NCBI GenBank assembly: GCA_010672585.1
Contig: JAAHGF010000019.1
Location: 35,473-99,472 of the forward strand
DNA from: Okeania sp. SIO1I7
GTDB lineage: Bacteria; Cyanobacteriota; Cyanobacteriia; Cyanobacteriales; Microcoleaceae
Direction of reading: 5' to 3'
DNA length: 64,000 nt
Both the position numbers and the translations under genes were made by a program. Of this stretch, positions 55,014-64,000 are shown in pieces. The notes under the pieces are model-generated. The model saw only the letters and a program-made list of their open reading frames with translations, had not been told where the DNA came from and ran no database searches. Numbering within the stretch: the stretch's first letter is position 1; each line of letters starts with the position of its first letter.

Positions 55014-55078
55014 AAATCACCATCAGTTTTCGGAAAGAGAAATAACTTCTCTATTTACTCTGTAGCTGATGGTGATTT
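55014..55078 (+). terminator. Terminator of the pilin gene
   Basis: Arms AAATCACCATCAG and CTGATGGTGATTT form a 13-bp stem with a 39-nt loop that holds a second hairpin (AGAGAAATAACTTCTCT). TTTTCTTTG follows. Placed 31 bp after the pilin stop. Confidence 0.85.
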
Positions 55079-55083
55079 TCTTT

Positions 55084-55531
55084 GATAATTAACTAATATT
55101 GCTTAGGGTTCGGGGAATAATTTACTCTAGATTACGGCACAATTGCTACCTTGAAGAAAAGGAATTTTGTTTACTAATGTAGGCTTAATTTTGTTTCTAG
55201 CACTAACTCAAATACACCGTATTCGGTGGTTTATGAAGTACAGTGGCAATAGATTTTAAAATAGTTTTTGAAGTATAGATAATGGTTTAATTTTTGTTGC
55301 GCCAATCTACTAAAATTCCTGTACCACATTTACATGGAAGACCTTGTATATAAAAGTCTGTAGTCACTGTTTTTGATGGAAGTTTTGATCAAAAATGTAA
55401 AACTAACATTTGGAATAGTAGCTTTTTGAAAGTAACCAATTAAATATTAACACTTCCCCTTCTAATAAGACAAAAGTTTGTATTATTTGTAAATTTGATT
55501 AATTTAGTTTTTATATTTAAAATAAACTATT
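55084..55531. other. Non-coding stretch before GT41 gene
   Basis: No gene or named repeat recognised between the pilin terminator and 55532. Confidence 0.45.
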
Positions 55532-57766
55532 ATGTATTCATCTAATGTTAAAGCTATTGATTGGCATGAACAAGCTCATAAAGCTCTGTTAAAAGGTAAC
55601 TATTTTGAAGCAATAAAATTATATGAAACCGCCATAGAAGATGAACCAGAGCAAAAGTATTATTACTGGAATCTAGGATTATTATTATTGCTCGATGGTA
55701 AAGAAGAAGAAGCACAAACTACTTGGCTGTTTGCCATGACTGATGGAACTGATGTGGAGGTAGAAGAATGGACAGCAGACCTATTAGGAGTGCTAGATAC
55801 CGAAGCAAAGCGACAAGAACAACTTCAAGACCATACTGTTGCTTGGGCAATTCGTCAGCATATACGAGAAATAAGTCCAACTAATCTGATCAATTTACTT
55901 TACCTCATCCAATTAAGTATAAAATTAGAAAATTACAATAGCGATGAAATAATTTCTTACGGGGCGATCGAGCTTCTAGAATCAGATATAAAAGTTGATA
56001 TCGATTCTGAAACTTTAATGGAAACATTAAGGCAAGTATTAAATTATAATCCTCTAGACTCTTACTCATTGAAGCTAGCAAAAGCTTGTATTTCTCATGT
56101 CAAGAACAACAAAACTTTTATAAAAATTTTACTACAAACTGCTTTTCGAGTGTCGGTTTTAATGTATCAACCTAATGTATCTGCTAAATTTGCGGAGCTA
56201 GGTTTAGAATTGGAACCTGATAATACAGATGTATTAATAGAATTAGCTACTGTTTATCAAAACGCAGGTGAAACTGATAGAGGAATTGAAGTAGCTAAAA
56301 AAAATTATTCTTTGTCAGATAATTTGCCCGATAAAATATATGCTAATTACATGATTTTGCGAGGTTTAATATATGGTGCTCATGGTAATTCACAACAGGT
56401 AAATCTATTTTTAGAGCGTCAGAAGTCTCTATTAACTTCTTTATTTGAGTTGCAACCAATGGACTTGACTCAAGCAACTACCATGCGCTTATTTAGCACT
56501 CCTTTCTTCTTTCCATACGTTAGGGATGACCCCGAAACTAACAAATATCTTAATCAACAGGTAGCTCAAATATGTCAAAAAAATATTTTACGGTATGGTC
56601 GAAGTAAATTAGAACGTTTGAGAGAGCAGTATCCACACATTCAAAATATTAACCCAGTTACCAAAACTTTAAAAATTGGATATCTTTCACATTGTCTGAA
56701 AACTCATTCTGTAGGTTGGTTAGCGAGATGGTTGTTTCATTATCGTAATCGAGATAAGTTTGAAGTATATGCTTATTTAATAAATTCCAAAGGCAGAAAC
56801 GATATTTTGCAGAATTGGTACGTCGAGCAAGTTGATCAAGCACATCAGTTCTCTCCTGGTTCCCATGAAATTATCGATAGAATATATGAAGACAAACTTG
56901 ATATTTTAGTCGATCTTGATAGCATTACTCTTGATGTTTCCTGTGAAATAATGTCAATTAAACACGCACCTGTTCAAATTACCTGGCTAGGTTGGGATGC
57001 TTCTGAGTTGCCATCAATAGATTATTTTATTGCCGATCCCTACGTTTTACCAGAAAATGCACAGGATTATTACAGCGAAACCATTTGGAGATTACCTCAA
57101 ACATACATTGCAGTAGATGGGTTTGAGGTAGGTATATCAACTGTGCGTCGTGATATCCTGGATATTCCTAGCGATGCAGTAATTTATCTTAGTGCCCAGA
57201 CTGGTTACAAGCATAACTCTAGTACTGCATATATACAAATGCAGATTCTTAAAGAAGTTCCTAATAGCTACTTTTTGATTAAAGATTTAGTCACTAATTC
57301 TGAATCAGTTCAAGCTTATTTTGCTGAGATAGCAGCAGAAATTGGAGTTAATCCAGATCGCTTGCGACATATGCCTATGGTTCCTACTTCTCAAATCCAC
57401 AGAGCAAATTTAGCTATTGCAGATGTTGTACTCGACACCTACCCCTACAACGGCGCAACAACAACAATGGAAACTTTGTGGATGTGCATTCCCATGGTAA
57501 CGCGAGTAGGTCAACAATTCGCTGCCCGCAACAGCTATACAATGATGATGAATGCTGGTATCACTGAAGGTATTGCTTGGAGTGATGAAGAATATGTCGA
57601 GTGGGGAATCAGATTAGGGAAAGATGAAAAATTACGTCAGGAAATATCCTGGAAGTTAAGAAAATCAAGGCAAACCGCTCCATTGTGGAATGCAAAACAG
57701 TTTACCCGTGAGATGGAAAAGGCTTACGAGCAAATGTGGCAGAGGTATATTAAAGGTGGGAGTTAG
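55532..57766 (+). CDS. TPR - O-GlcNAc-transferase-like (GT41) protein
   Basis: 744 aa. TPR units at 8-75 and about 225-300 (WHEQAHKALLKGNYFEAIKL; AELGLELEPDNTDVLIELAT). A C-terminal GT41-type domain at about 375-740 in GT-B fold: LKIGYLSHCLKTHSVGWLAR, APVQITWLGWDASELPSIDY, FIADPYVLP, then ADVVLDTYPYNGATTTMETL (UDP-sugar-binding helix). It probably adds a sugar to Ser/Thr of proteins. Next to the pilin and a glycosyltransferase cluster, pilin or surface glycosylation is a fair inference. ATG 55532. Confidence 0.88.
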   Translation: MYSSNVKAIDWHEQAHKALLKGNYFEAIKLYETAIEDEPEQKYYYWNLGLLLLLDGKEEEAQTTWLFAMTDGTDVEVEEWTADLLGVLDTEAKRQEQLQDHTVAWAIRQHIREISPTNLINLLYLIQLSIKLENYNSDEIISYGAIELLESDIKVDIDSETLMETLRQVLNYNPLDSYSLKLAKACISHVKNNKTFIKILLQTAFRVSVLMYQPNVSAKFAELGLELEPDNTDVLIELATVYQNAGETDRGIEVAKKNYSLSDNLPDKIYANYMILRGLIYGAHGNSQQVNLFLERQKSLLTSLFELQPMDLTQATTMRLFSTPFFFPYVRDDPETNKYLNQQVAQICQKNILRYGRSKLERLREQYPHIQNINPVTKTLKIGYLSHCLKTHSVGWLARWLFHYRNRDKFEVYAYLINSKGRNDILQNWYVEQVDQAHQFSPGSHEIIDRIYEDKLDILVDLDSITLDVSCEIMSIKHAPVQITWLGWDASELPSIDYFIADPYVLPENAQDYYSETIWRLPQTYIAVDGFEVGISTVRRDILDIPSDAVIYLSAQTGYKHNSSTAYIQMQILKEVPNSYFLIKDLVTNSESVQAYFAEIAAEIGVNPDRLRHMPMVPTSQIHRANLAIADVVLDTYPYNGATTTMETLWMCIPMVTRVGQQFAARNSYTMMMNAGITEGIAWSDEEYVEWGIRLGKDEKLRQEISWKLRKSRQTAPLWNAKQFTREMEKAYEQMWQRYIKGGS

Positions 57767-57845
57767 GTTAGGTAGAAGCGATCGCTAGTGTTAAAATTAC
57801 TGTGAAAATTAATGTGAGGTTATCGGATAATTACAGGATAAATAA

Positions 57846-58424
57846 ATGGCTAAAACAGTTGAATTGAATAACTATGGAGTATGGCAGTCTGGCTATATTG
57901 TGCTGGCAGAAAATAACACACACTGCCTTTTAGCTAGACACTCTTTAGATAGTTGTAGCAGGAGCAATTTATCACAGCCTCTGATAAAAGAAATTACAAA
58001 TACTAGACCAGAGGAAGATATAAAGCTGAAAGGTTTTTTCACAACCATTGAACAATTAATTGAATATCACATAAAATCATGGCATACGGATACACTACAG
58101 ATGGTCGCCGAGTTTACCAAGACGACAAAGGCACATGGCTTATTGAAGAGCGCGACGGTACAGTTAGACAAGCTACACCAGAAGAAATTGATGAAGCATA
58201 CGGAGATTCAGGCCAATGATATTGTAATTGTGATTGGTTGGCCAGGCAAATATCGTGTTATCTACAACACGAGGGAATTTGCACTTGTTGAAGGTATTGA
58301 TGCAAGTTGTGTGCAGTCCGGGTGGAGTAATGCTCCTAACTATGGTTGGTGCAGAGACTTTAAACATTATGTACATTCATCAAGTCTTCAAAAGGAAAGT
58401 CAAAAGTCAAAAATCAAAAGTTAA
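57846..58424 (+). CDS. Hypothetical protein, possibly composite
   Basis: 192 aa. AGGATAAATAA precedes ATG 57846, a good ribosome site. The N-terminus (MAKTVELNNYGVWQSGYIVL) and C-part (NDIVIVIGWPGKYRVIYNTR; ASCVQSGWSNAPNYGWCRDF) look protein-like, but the middle (58079-58219) reads better in another frame. The last 12 residues (KESQKSKIKS) come from the AAGTCAAAAGT repeat. Unrecognised. Confidence 0.45.
   Translation: MAKTVELNNYGVWQSGYIVLAENNTHCLLARHSLDSCSRSNLSQPLIKEITNTRPEEDIKLKGFFTTIEQLIEYHIKSWHTDTLQMVAEFTKTTKAHGLLKSATVQLDKLHQKKLMKHTEIQANDIVIVIGWPGKYRVIYNTREFALVEGIDASCVQSGWSNAPNYGWCRDFKHYVHSSSLQKESQKSKIKS
58079..58219 (+). CDS. Small overlapping open frame, acidic
   Basis: 46 aa in a frame shifted from the gene at 57846: MAYGYTTDGRRVYQDDKGTW then LIEERDGTVRQATPEEIDEA and YGDSGQ. 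Its composition is more like a real protein than the overlapped segment of the longer frame. No ribosome site. Either a nested gene or the true frame of a shifted gene. Confidence 0.35.
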   Translation: MAYGYTTDGRRVYQDDKGTWLIEERDGTVRQATPEEIDEAYGDSGQ

Positions 58425-58598
58425 AAGTAAGAATTTCAGCAAGGAAATTCTTTACAGCAGATTATACTTTGGTGAGGTACACCTGTCGCGGGCAAGATGC
58501 CCGCACTACAAACATTTGACAAAAAAAGTCAAAAGTTTGATATGATACCATCGGAATCTATATGAACTTTTAATTGAATACTCTGCACGGTCAACCTC

Positions 58599-60239
58599 CT
58601 ATTCTTTGGTCTGAAAACTATGGATTTTTTCTGGCAAGCTATTGAGTTCAATTACAGGAATATTTTCTGCTTTGAGTTGAGCTTTTGCCTCCTGATTTTC
58701 ATCTTTCAACTTAATTCGCCCTTGCAACTGAGGAATTAAAGCTGACCACTGCATTTGACTCAACTCACCAACTAAAATAATTTCTGGCCCTTCATCTACC
58801 TCTAACTCTTCCTCCATTAACAAATTCATCGCTACGCTAGACAAAATTAAATCTGCATCTTCAGCAGAAATATTGCTGTTATCTACCAAGAGAGTTATTT
58901 TACTTTTATCTGGATGAGTCAGCAGACTTTTAATTACTTCTTGTAATTCTAATCCCACCATTTCTTCTGGTTGCGACCAGTCTGGGAATGTGATTAAATT
59001 AACTTCTGTTAGCGAAAAAGACAAGCTCTGGGTAACAAAGTGTCCTAAAATTCCCCCTCTAGTTTTCGTGTTTTGCTTATCGCTAACTATCTCCAGAAAA
59101 CGCAAGGCGGTGGGAACTGGTGAATAATTTTCAATTGCCCACTCTCTACCTGCAATGGAGATTCTTTCTAAAATTTCTGGTTCCTCCACAAGGCGATCAA
59201 CTGTTGCCTGCATGTCGTCTAAATCTATACCGATATAGTGTTTCCAATTTTCCGGCATCACTGGTAAATTAACACCATACTTATCAAAATCAATATGAAA
59301 CGTCACACATCCAGCAGCTAAAGACTCCCAAAATCTCCAACTATCCCACCATTCAGCATGAAATTTTTGACCATTGTTATTTGGAACTACACAACCTCCA
59401 AAAGTTGCACAAGCAGCAGATTTTGTTAATCTTTGATAATATGCAGGATGATGCCGTTTACCAGTTTTTTGCCATAACAAATAGTGATAATTATCTTCTG
59501 GCGATCTATCAAATTTTTCAGTTGAAAAGTCTAGTTTGAAAATGTTTTGAATTAAGGAGTAAAAACCTTCATCAGCAATTTTTCTTAACGGGAAGTCTAC
59601 CTTATATCTAACCAATTTATTATCTTGTATGTAATCTGTTCTCTGTAGTCCTGGAATTTTGAGTGAGGCATCTATGCCAAATAATAATAATACGTCATGT
59701 TTGACTCTATAGTTGATTAATAATTTTTTTTCTCTAGCATCAAATTTACAAATTTCTTGAGTGTCTTGGAGGATACGATTAGAAATGCCAAATACCCAAG
59801 GTACAACATTATCGGGATATTGATAGACGCTATTACAACCCGTTCTCAGGATGAAATCAAAATTTTCCAATAATGGAAAATAGGATAAATAACTTGGACC
59901 ATCTATATCATCCAAATAAACCGTTACATATTTTCTTTTCGGGTCGAAGAAACTTTCAGGTAACCTTTGATTGTATTGAAGCCAGTGATTACTTAAAACT
60001 ACAAATGGACAATCCCAATGATTCACGCGAGAGTCATAATTAAAAAGATATGATTCAGAATCATATCCAGTTTTCCAGTTGTTAAAATTAGCATAAAATG
60101 GAACTCCCAGCATTTTCAGTCCATCAGCTATATTAATCATTAAATGCTCATAAGCTTGTTCGTGGGATAGATAAAAATATATTAAACCAGGAAAACTGCA
60201 TTGATTTGTTGATAGCGTCTTAGTTGTAGTAATTTGCAT
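58599..60239 (-). CDS. Glycosyltransferase with shared C-terminal domain
   Basis: 546 aa. Residues about 15-395 form a GT1/GT4-type glycosyltransferase (late motif WWDSWRFWESLAAGCVTFHI with the EhhhxG-like Glu, then IDLDDMQATVDRLVEEPEIL and SIAGREWAIENYSP). After residue 415 a separate 120-aa domain (LITFPDWSQPEEMVGLELQE; NISAEDADLILSSVAMNLLM; VGELSQMQWSALIPQLQG) is shared with the glycosyltransferase at 63075. Probably makes a surface polysaccharide or glycan. The last gene of the four-gene minus-strand cluster. Confidence 0.8.
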   Translation of the reverse strand: MQITTTKTLSTNQCSFPGLIYFYLSHEQAYEHLMINIADGLKMLGVPFYANFNNWKTGYDSESYLFNYDSRVNHWDCPFVVLSNHWLQYNQRLPESFFDPKRKYVTVYLDDIDGPSYLSYFPLLENFDFILRTGCNSVYQYPDNVVPWVFGISNRILQDTQEICKFDAREKKLLINYRVKHDVLLLFGIDASLKIPGLQRTDYIQDNKLVRYKVDFPLRKIADEGFYSLIQNIFKLDFSTEKFDRSPEDNYHYLLWQKTGKRHHPAYYQRLTKSAACATFGGCVVPNNNGQKFHAEWWDSWRFWESLAAGCVTFHIDFDKYGVNLPVMPENWKHYIGIDLDDMQATVDRLVEEPEILERISIAGREWAIENYSPVPTALRFLEIVSDKQNTKTRGGILGHFVTQSLSFSLTEVNLITFPDWSQPEEMVGLELQEVIKSLLTHPDKSKITLLVDNSNISAEDADLILSSVAMNLLMEEELEVDEGPEIILVGELSQMQWSALIPQLQGRIKLKDENQEAKAQLKAENIPVIELNSLPEKIHSFQTKE

Positions 60240-60309
60240 ATTAATTTAATAATAATGAAAAATTCCTATTTGAGGATATAAATACTTGGGAAGTGTTAAT
60301 AGATTTTAT

Positions 60310-62211
60310 TTATTTTGTAATAACTAGACATACATCTGGATTATAAGAGTCAGATTCTTTTTTTCGAGACTCATTTTTAACATTGACATGGTGAATTGTA
60401 AATTTTTTTTCTAAACCCTTACTTTTCACCAAGACCCAAAGCAAATACTCCGGATCGTTACTTCCCGTATCTAAACCTAGTGAAGAACATTGTTTTTCAA
60501 TCATTAAGTTTAGAATATTGTTTAAAGACTGATAGGAATCAGAAGCAGCAAAAAAATAAATTTCTTCTCGTTTTAAAGACAAAATTGACTCCGATCTAAT
60601 ATATATTTGATTTTGGTAGAATATCCTATATGAAACTAGAGGATGACGCATGGGAATCAAGCTATAAATAATGGCTACAAATGCTAGTACAACTGATAAC
60701 ACTCGCTGCATACTAATAGACAAGCAGGAATTAATGAAGTAACCAACAACTGGAGCGCTGAGAATAAAATAAGGAAGTAATAAACGATTTGCCCAAGGTT
60801 GCCATTTTAATAAAAGACAAAATAAAATAAAGCCTGTCAAGTTTCCTATTGTTAGTTCTAGTAAGCTAAATAATTTCTGGTTTTTGCGTAAAATTATGAC
60901 AGCCAGTAAAGTCAAAATAGCTAACAATAATAATCCCAAATGGATGGGACTACCAACAACATCTTCATCTGGAATTACCATTGTCCATGCGGATTTTGAG
61001 AAAAATACTCTTCCACCAAAAAAAGTAGTTTCTAAAGCGTTAGTATCTAGATTCAGAATGTTGTTATGGATAGCCTCAACCCACTGCCAAAAAAATGTAA
61101 ACGGCACGTTTAAGGCTAAATTTCTGAGTAAATTTGAGGTGAACTGACTTAAGCCAAAGATTGTATTTATAGTGCCTGTATCAGTTCCAATAATATTTCC
61201 AAATACTTGGAAATTACGATAGTAAAATGGCAAGGATAATATTAAACTGAGTATAAAAATTGTCAAGGTTGCGATCGCACTACCAACCAGAGCTTTAGAC
61301 AGTCGATTAATGTTTTTAAATCTATTTATCAGAGTACGAATACCAAAAACTACCAACAAGGGGATGCCAAATATAACTGCTGTTGGTTTAGTTAGTATGG
61401 CTAAACCCAGAGATGTAGACAACCAAAAAATATCTTTTGGAGAATAATTATCGTTTTGAAATATAAAATATGCGAAGCATACTAACCAAAATGAAACTAT
61501 AAGATCGGTTTGGGGGGTAGTAGATTGCATAATAGCCATCGGAATACTAGCACAAACTAAAGCTGTTATAGCTTGAGTGTGAATGCCAGCAACATTTTTG
61601 GCAATCAAAGATGTTCCGATAATACTACCTAAAAATCCCCACCACTGAAGGCAATTAGCAAAGCGATCGCTACCAGCAAGAATTTGTAAATGAGTGATTA
61701 TGTAGCCTGCACCAGGCGGAAAAGCAATTTGACGTAGATTATGGGTTGGATAATGAGCTACGCTTTGATGTTGAATCCAATACATGACTCTTGGTATATG
61801 ATAAGTTAAAGAGTCATAATTATTTGGAGGTGCTATTAATGCCGTCACTAGACAAATACTCAAAATTATAATAATTGCTATAACTGCAACTTTGTTAGCT
61901 AAATTTTGATTTTTAAAACTACTCTTAATTTGTTGGCAAATAGAGTATGAGCTTAAATAACTTCTATTTCTATAAATTAAAAAAATTGCACAACCGGAAT
62001 TAATGGCAGCTATTGCGGCCCAGACAAAAACAAGGGATGCAAATGTTAAAGATTTTCCTAAGCTCAAAAACTCAGTTGTAACGGCAATAATTAATCCGTG
62101 AAGAATTGACGTTTTCAAAAAAGCTCTTCTGAAACCATTAGTTTGATAATTGCTCACCGTCAAGCCTATAAAAGTTGCCACGAGAGATACAAAAATTAGT
62201 GCAACAGCCAT
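60310..62211 (-). CDS. Membrane glycosyltransferase, PMT/GT39-like
   Basis: 633 aa with about eleven membrane helices. A first outside loop holds PPNNYDSLTYHIPRVMYWIQ (the acidic Asp) and HNLRQIAFPPGAGYIITHLQ, as in lipid-linked-sugar transferases. AAGGAG seven bases before ATG 62211. 34 bp after the GT2 gene that makes the lipid-linked donor type, so the two likely work together. Confidence 0.8.
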   Translation of the reverse strand: MAVALIFVSLVATFIGLTVSNYQTNGFRRAFLKTSILHGLIIAVTTEFLSLGKSLTFASLVFVWAAIAAINSGCAIFLIYRNRSYLSSYSICQQIKSSFKNQNLANKVAVIAIIIILSICLVTALIAPPNNYDSLTYHIPRVMYWIQHQSVAHYPTHNLRQIAFPPGAGYIITHLQILAGSDRFANCLQWWGFLGSIIGTSLIAKNVAGIHTQAITALVCASIPMAIMQSTTPQTDLIVSFWLVCFAYFIFQNDNYSPKDIFWLSTSLGLAILTKPTAVIFGIPLLVVFGIRTLINRFKNINRLSKALVGSAIATLTIFILSLILSLPFYYRNFQVFGNIIGTDTGTINTIFGLSQFTSNLLRNLALNVPFTFFWQWVEAIHNNILNLDTNALETTFFGGRVFFSKSAWTMVIPDEDVVGSPIHLGLLLLAILTLLAVIILRKNQKLFSLLELTIGNLTGFILFCLLLKWQPWANRLLLPYFILSAPVVGYFINSCLSISMQRVLSVVLAFVAIIYSLIPMRHPLVSYRIFYQNQIYIRSESILSLKREEIYFFAASDSYQSLNNILNLMIEKQCSSLGLDTGSNDPEYLLWVLVKSKGLEKKFTIHHVNVKNESRKKESDSYNPDVCLVITK

Positions 62212-62245
62212 GATTTACTCCTTTTAATGGAAATATTTGTGCGTA

Positions 62246-63064
62246 TTATTTCATTGATTTTAATGGATTTTCCTTGCAATAATTCTCTATCAATTCAGGA
62301 AGTCGATAAAAAGATGATTTTAAGTTACAAAATAAGTTGAAGCGAAAAATATACCACAAAGCAGCTAAACCATCTTTCAAACCTATCTTTTTGCCTTCTG
62401 CATAGGTTCGCCCATAATAGCTTATAGGCACTTCATAAACTGGTAAACCTACCCGAGCTAATTTAGCTATTTTAGCAGTAACTTCAATTTCAAAGCCAAA
62501 GCCGTCAGATTTAATTACCATATTACGGATAATTTCACCCCGGAAAGCTTTGTATCCAGTCTCTATATCTGTCATATTCAAATTTGTGAATAAGTTAGAT
62601 AAAAATGTTAAAAATTGATTTGCTAAAAAGTGATGAAAATAGAGTACTCTTGCTGCTCGACGGACTAAAAAGCGAGAACCATAAACTGCACCAGATTTAC
62701 CTTCCACAAGTGGTTGGATTAACTCGGGAATTTCTCGGGGGTCGTATTCTAGATCGGCATCTTGAACTACGACAATATCACCTTTTGTGTTGAGAAATCC
62801 TTTTTTCAGAGCATTTGTTTTGCCTGCATTGCGTTCAGAAACGACTACAGCTACTTTTGGATACTTTTGAGCTAGCTGTTGGATAATTTCTGGAGTTTTA
62901 TCTGTTGAACCATCATCCACTATCGCTACTTCTAAGAGGTTAGGCAAATTCATAACTAAGTCAACCACAGTTGCTATAGTTGATTCTTCATTATAAACAG
63001 GTATCACTACTGACAAATAAAGACTTTGATTATCAAAAGCGCGTGCTGTTTTGGAATTAAACAT
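62246..63064 (-). CDS. Glycosyltransferase family 2 (dolichol-phosphate-sugar synthase type)
   Basis: 272 aa from ATG 63064; the longer frame to 63139 would overlap the upstream gene, and 11 bp spacing fits an operon. GT2 motifs: YLSVVIPVYNEESTIATVVD, VAIVDDGSTDKT, VVVQDADLEYDPREIPELI (DxD), VYGSRF and DIETGYKAFRGEII. It likely charges a polyprenyl phosphate with a sugar for the membrane transferases downstream. Confidence 0.9.
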   Translation of the reverse strand: MFNSKTARAFDNQSLYLSVVIPVYNEESTIATVVDLVMNLPNLLEVAIVDDGSTDKTPEIIQQLAQKYPKVAVVVSERNAGKTNALKKGFLNTKGDIVVVQDADLEYDPREIPELIQPLVEGKSGAVYGSRFLVRRAARVLYFHHFLANQFLTFLSNLFTNLNMTDIETGYKAFRGEIIRNMVIKSDGFGFEIEVTAKIAKLARVGLPVYEVPISYYGRTYAEGKKIGLKDGLAALWYIFRFNLFCNLKSSFYRLPELIENYCKENPLKSMK

Positions 63065-63074
63065 TTTAGCTATT

Positions 63075-64000
63075 TTAAACTTCTTTGATTTGAACAGAAG
63101 CAATATTTTTAAGTTGTGTAATTGCCTCTTCATTCTCATGTTCCAACTTAATCCAACCTTGCAATTGAGGAATTAAAGCAGACCACTGTATTTGACTCAA
63201 CTCCCCAACTAAAACAATTTCTGGTCCCTCATCTACCTCTAATTCTTCCTCCATTAACAAGTTCATTGCCACACTAGATAAAATTAAATCTGCCTCTTCA
63301 GCAGAAATATTGCTGTTATCTACTAATAGAGTCACCTTAGCTCTATCTGGATGAGTCACCAGACTTTTAATTGCTTCTTGTAATTCTAATCCCACTGTTT
63401 CTACTGGTTGCGACCAATCTGGGAATATAATTAAATTGACATCCTTGAGACTTAAACGCTCTAAAGTTGCCTTTATTAAAGTCGAACTCATAATATCAGC
63501 CATTTTACCCCAAGAGAACTTTTTAACTTGTACCAAACCAGCAGCAATTAAGGAGTTACGCACTTTTGGCTTTTGCACTTCACACAACGCATCCGTTAAA
63601 CCATCAACATCATTAGCATCAACATATATAGCAGTTTCCCCTGCAACTTCAGGAATAGAAGCATTGGCACAAGTAATGACCGGACAACCACAAGCTAATG
63701 CTTCGGCGATGGGCATCCCAAAACCTTCGTATAAAGAAGGATAAACTAAAGCCACTGCACCAGAATAAGCGACTTTTAGTTCCTCATCGCTGAGTATCAG
63801 TGAATGTACGACAGTGCCAGTAGCATATTCTCTGTATTCGTTAGCTAGAGTGATACCACTACCCGTGCAGACTATTTCAAATCCTTGTATACTGTGAAGT
63901 TGCGAAAAAGCTCGGAAAAATAAAATAGCGTTTTTATAGTTACCACCAGCACCTACCAAAAGAAAATAGGGTTTGCTGATACCGTATTTATATTTAAAGG
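63075..64000 (-). CDS. Glycosyltransferase family 4, partial, with shared C-terminal domain
   Basis: The frame runs off the window: upstream codons to 64000 read KYKYGISKPYFLLVGAGGNY, a GT4 acceptor motif. Then the retaining GT-B C-half: LVYPSLYEGFGMPIAEALAC (donor Glu pair), IPEVAGETAIYVDANDVDGL. After this comes the same domain as in 58599-60239 (LIIFPDWSQPVETVGLELQE). It is the first visible gene of the cluster. The N-terminus lies beyond 64000. Confidence 0.88.
   Translation of the reverse strand, partial: FKYKYGISKPYFLLVGAGGNYKNAILFFRAFSQLHSIQGFEIVCTGSGITLANEYREYATGTVVHSLILSDEELKVAYSGAVALVYPSLYEGFGMPIAEALACGCPVITCANASIPEVAGETAIYVDANDVDGLTDALCEVQKPKVRNSLIAAGLVQVKKFSWGKMADIMSSTLIKATLERLSLKDVNLIIFPDWSQPVETVGLELQEAIKSLVTHPDRAKVTLLVDNSNISAEEADLILSSVAMNLLMEEELEVDEGPEIVLVGELSQIQWSALIPQLQGWIKLEHENEEAITQLKNIASVQIKEV

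Noticed and set aside
63960-63985. MITE B-like end (ATCAGCAAACCCTATTTTC)
   Set aside because: It encodes YGISKPYFLL, a normal GT4 motif, and no second end is present; a chance match.

Overview
The window comes from a filamentous cyanobacterium with a repeat-rich, AT-rich genome. The evidence is HIP1 sites (GCGATCGC) on both strands, a tmRNA with the cyanobacterial-type tag ANNIVPFARKQVAVA, Mg-chelatase genes (a ChlH/BchH-type large subunit and ChlD), a group 2 sigma factor, a GUN4 domain, and several protein families known mainly from cyanobacteria. Adding up the genes gives only about 70% coding. The style resembles large marine Oscillatoriales (Okeania, Trichodesmium or Moorena-like), but I cannot fix the genus from the sequence alone.

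Layout. 1-638: 77-78 bp tandem repeats. 639-3398: a RiPP-type secretion locus, with a double-glycine precursor rich in Tyr, Arg and Gly and a C39-peptidase ABC exporter. 4202-5679: a group 2 sigma factor whose frame is broken at an A11 tract. 5700-10952: DUF4126 protein, GT39-type membrane protein and a coupled DUF6888/DUF6887 pair among repeats. 10952-15366: a double-NTPase/TPR protein and a decayed paralogue of its second half. 15601-16722: papain-fold toxin, putative immunity gene and an antitoxin whose end is overwritten by a MITE. 16869-20921: a ChlH paralogue with three in-frame repeat insertions. 20922-25011: repeat field with a RAYT transposase split by a MITE, plus a VWA protein. 25012-29205: LpxB-related protein and a Ser/Thr kinase. 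29491-29882: tmRNA, followed by a tandem pair of sRNA-like elements. 31551-33575: ChlD. 33751-34323: IscB/RRXRR remnant. 34892-37783: a 963-aa macro-SLOG-GUN4-pentapeptide-REC-REC protein. 38617-51553: housekeeping and unknown genes (M48 protease, NTF2-like, TM2, alpha-hydroxy-acid oxidase, CoA-binding, TPR, TnpB remnant, DUF39). 52749-64000: methyltransferase, PilA-type pilin, TPR/GT41 glycosyltransferase and a four-gene minus-strand glycosyltransferase cluster that runs off the window.

The most notable items are the 963-aa fusion, which joins ADP-ribose and nucleotide sensing folds (macro, SLOG) to a porphyrin-binding GUN4 module and two receiver domains, the second lacking its phospho-acceptor Asp; the RiPP locus with an internal terminator between precursor and exporter; and the tandem minus-strand structured RNAs, one with a sigma-70-like promoter at 17-bp spacing. 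At least six short repeat families with terminal inverted repeats were found. Three insertions have plausible or clear target duplications, and insertions have altered genes: they split the RAYT gene, supply a start codon, replace an antitoxin C-terminus and lengthen ChlH.
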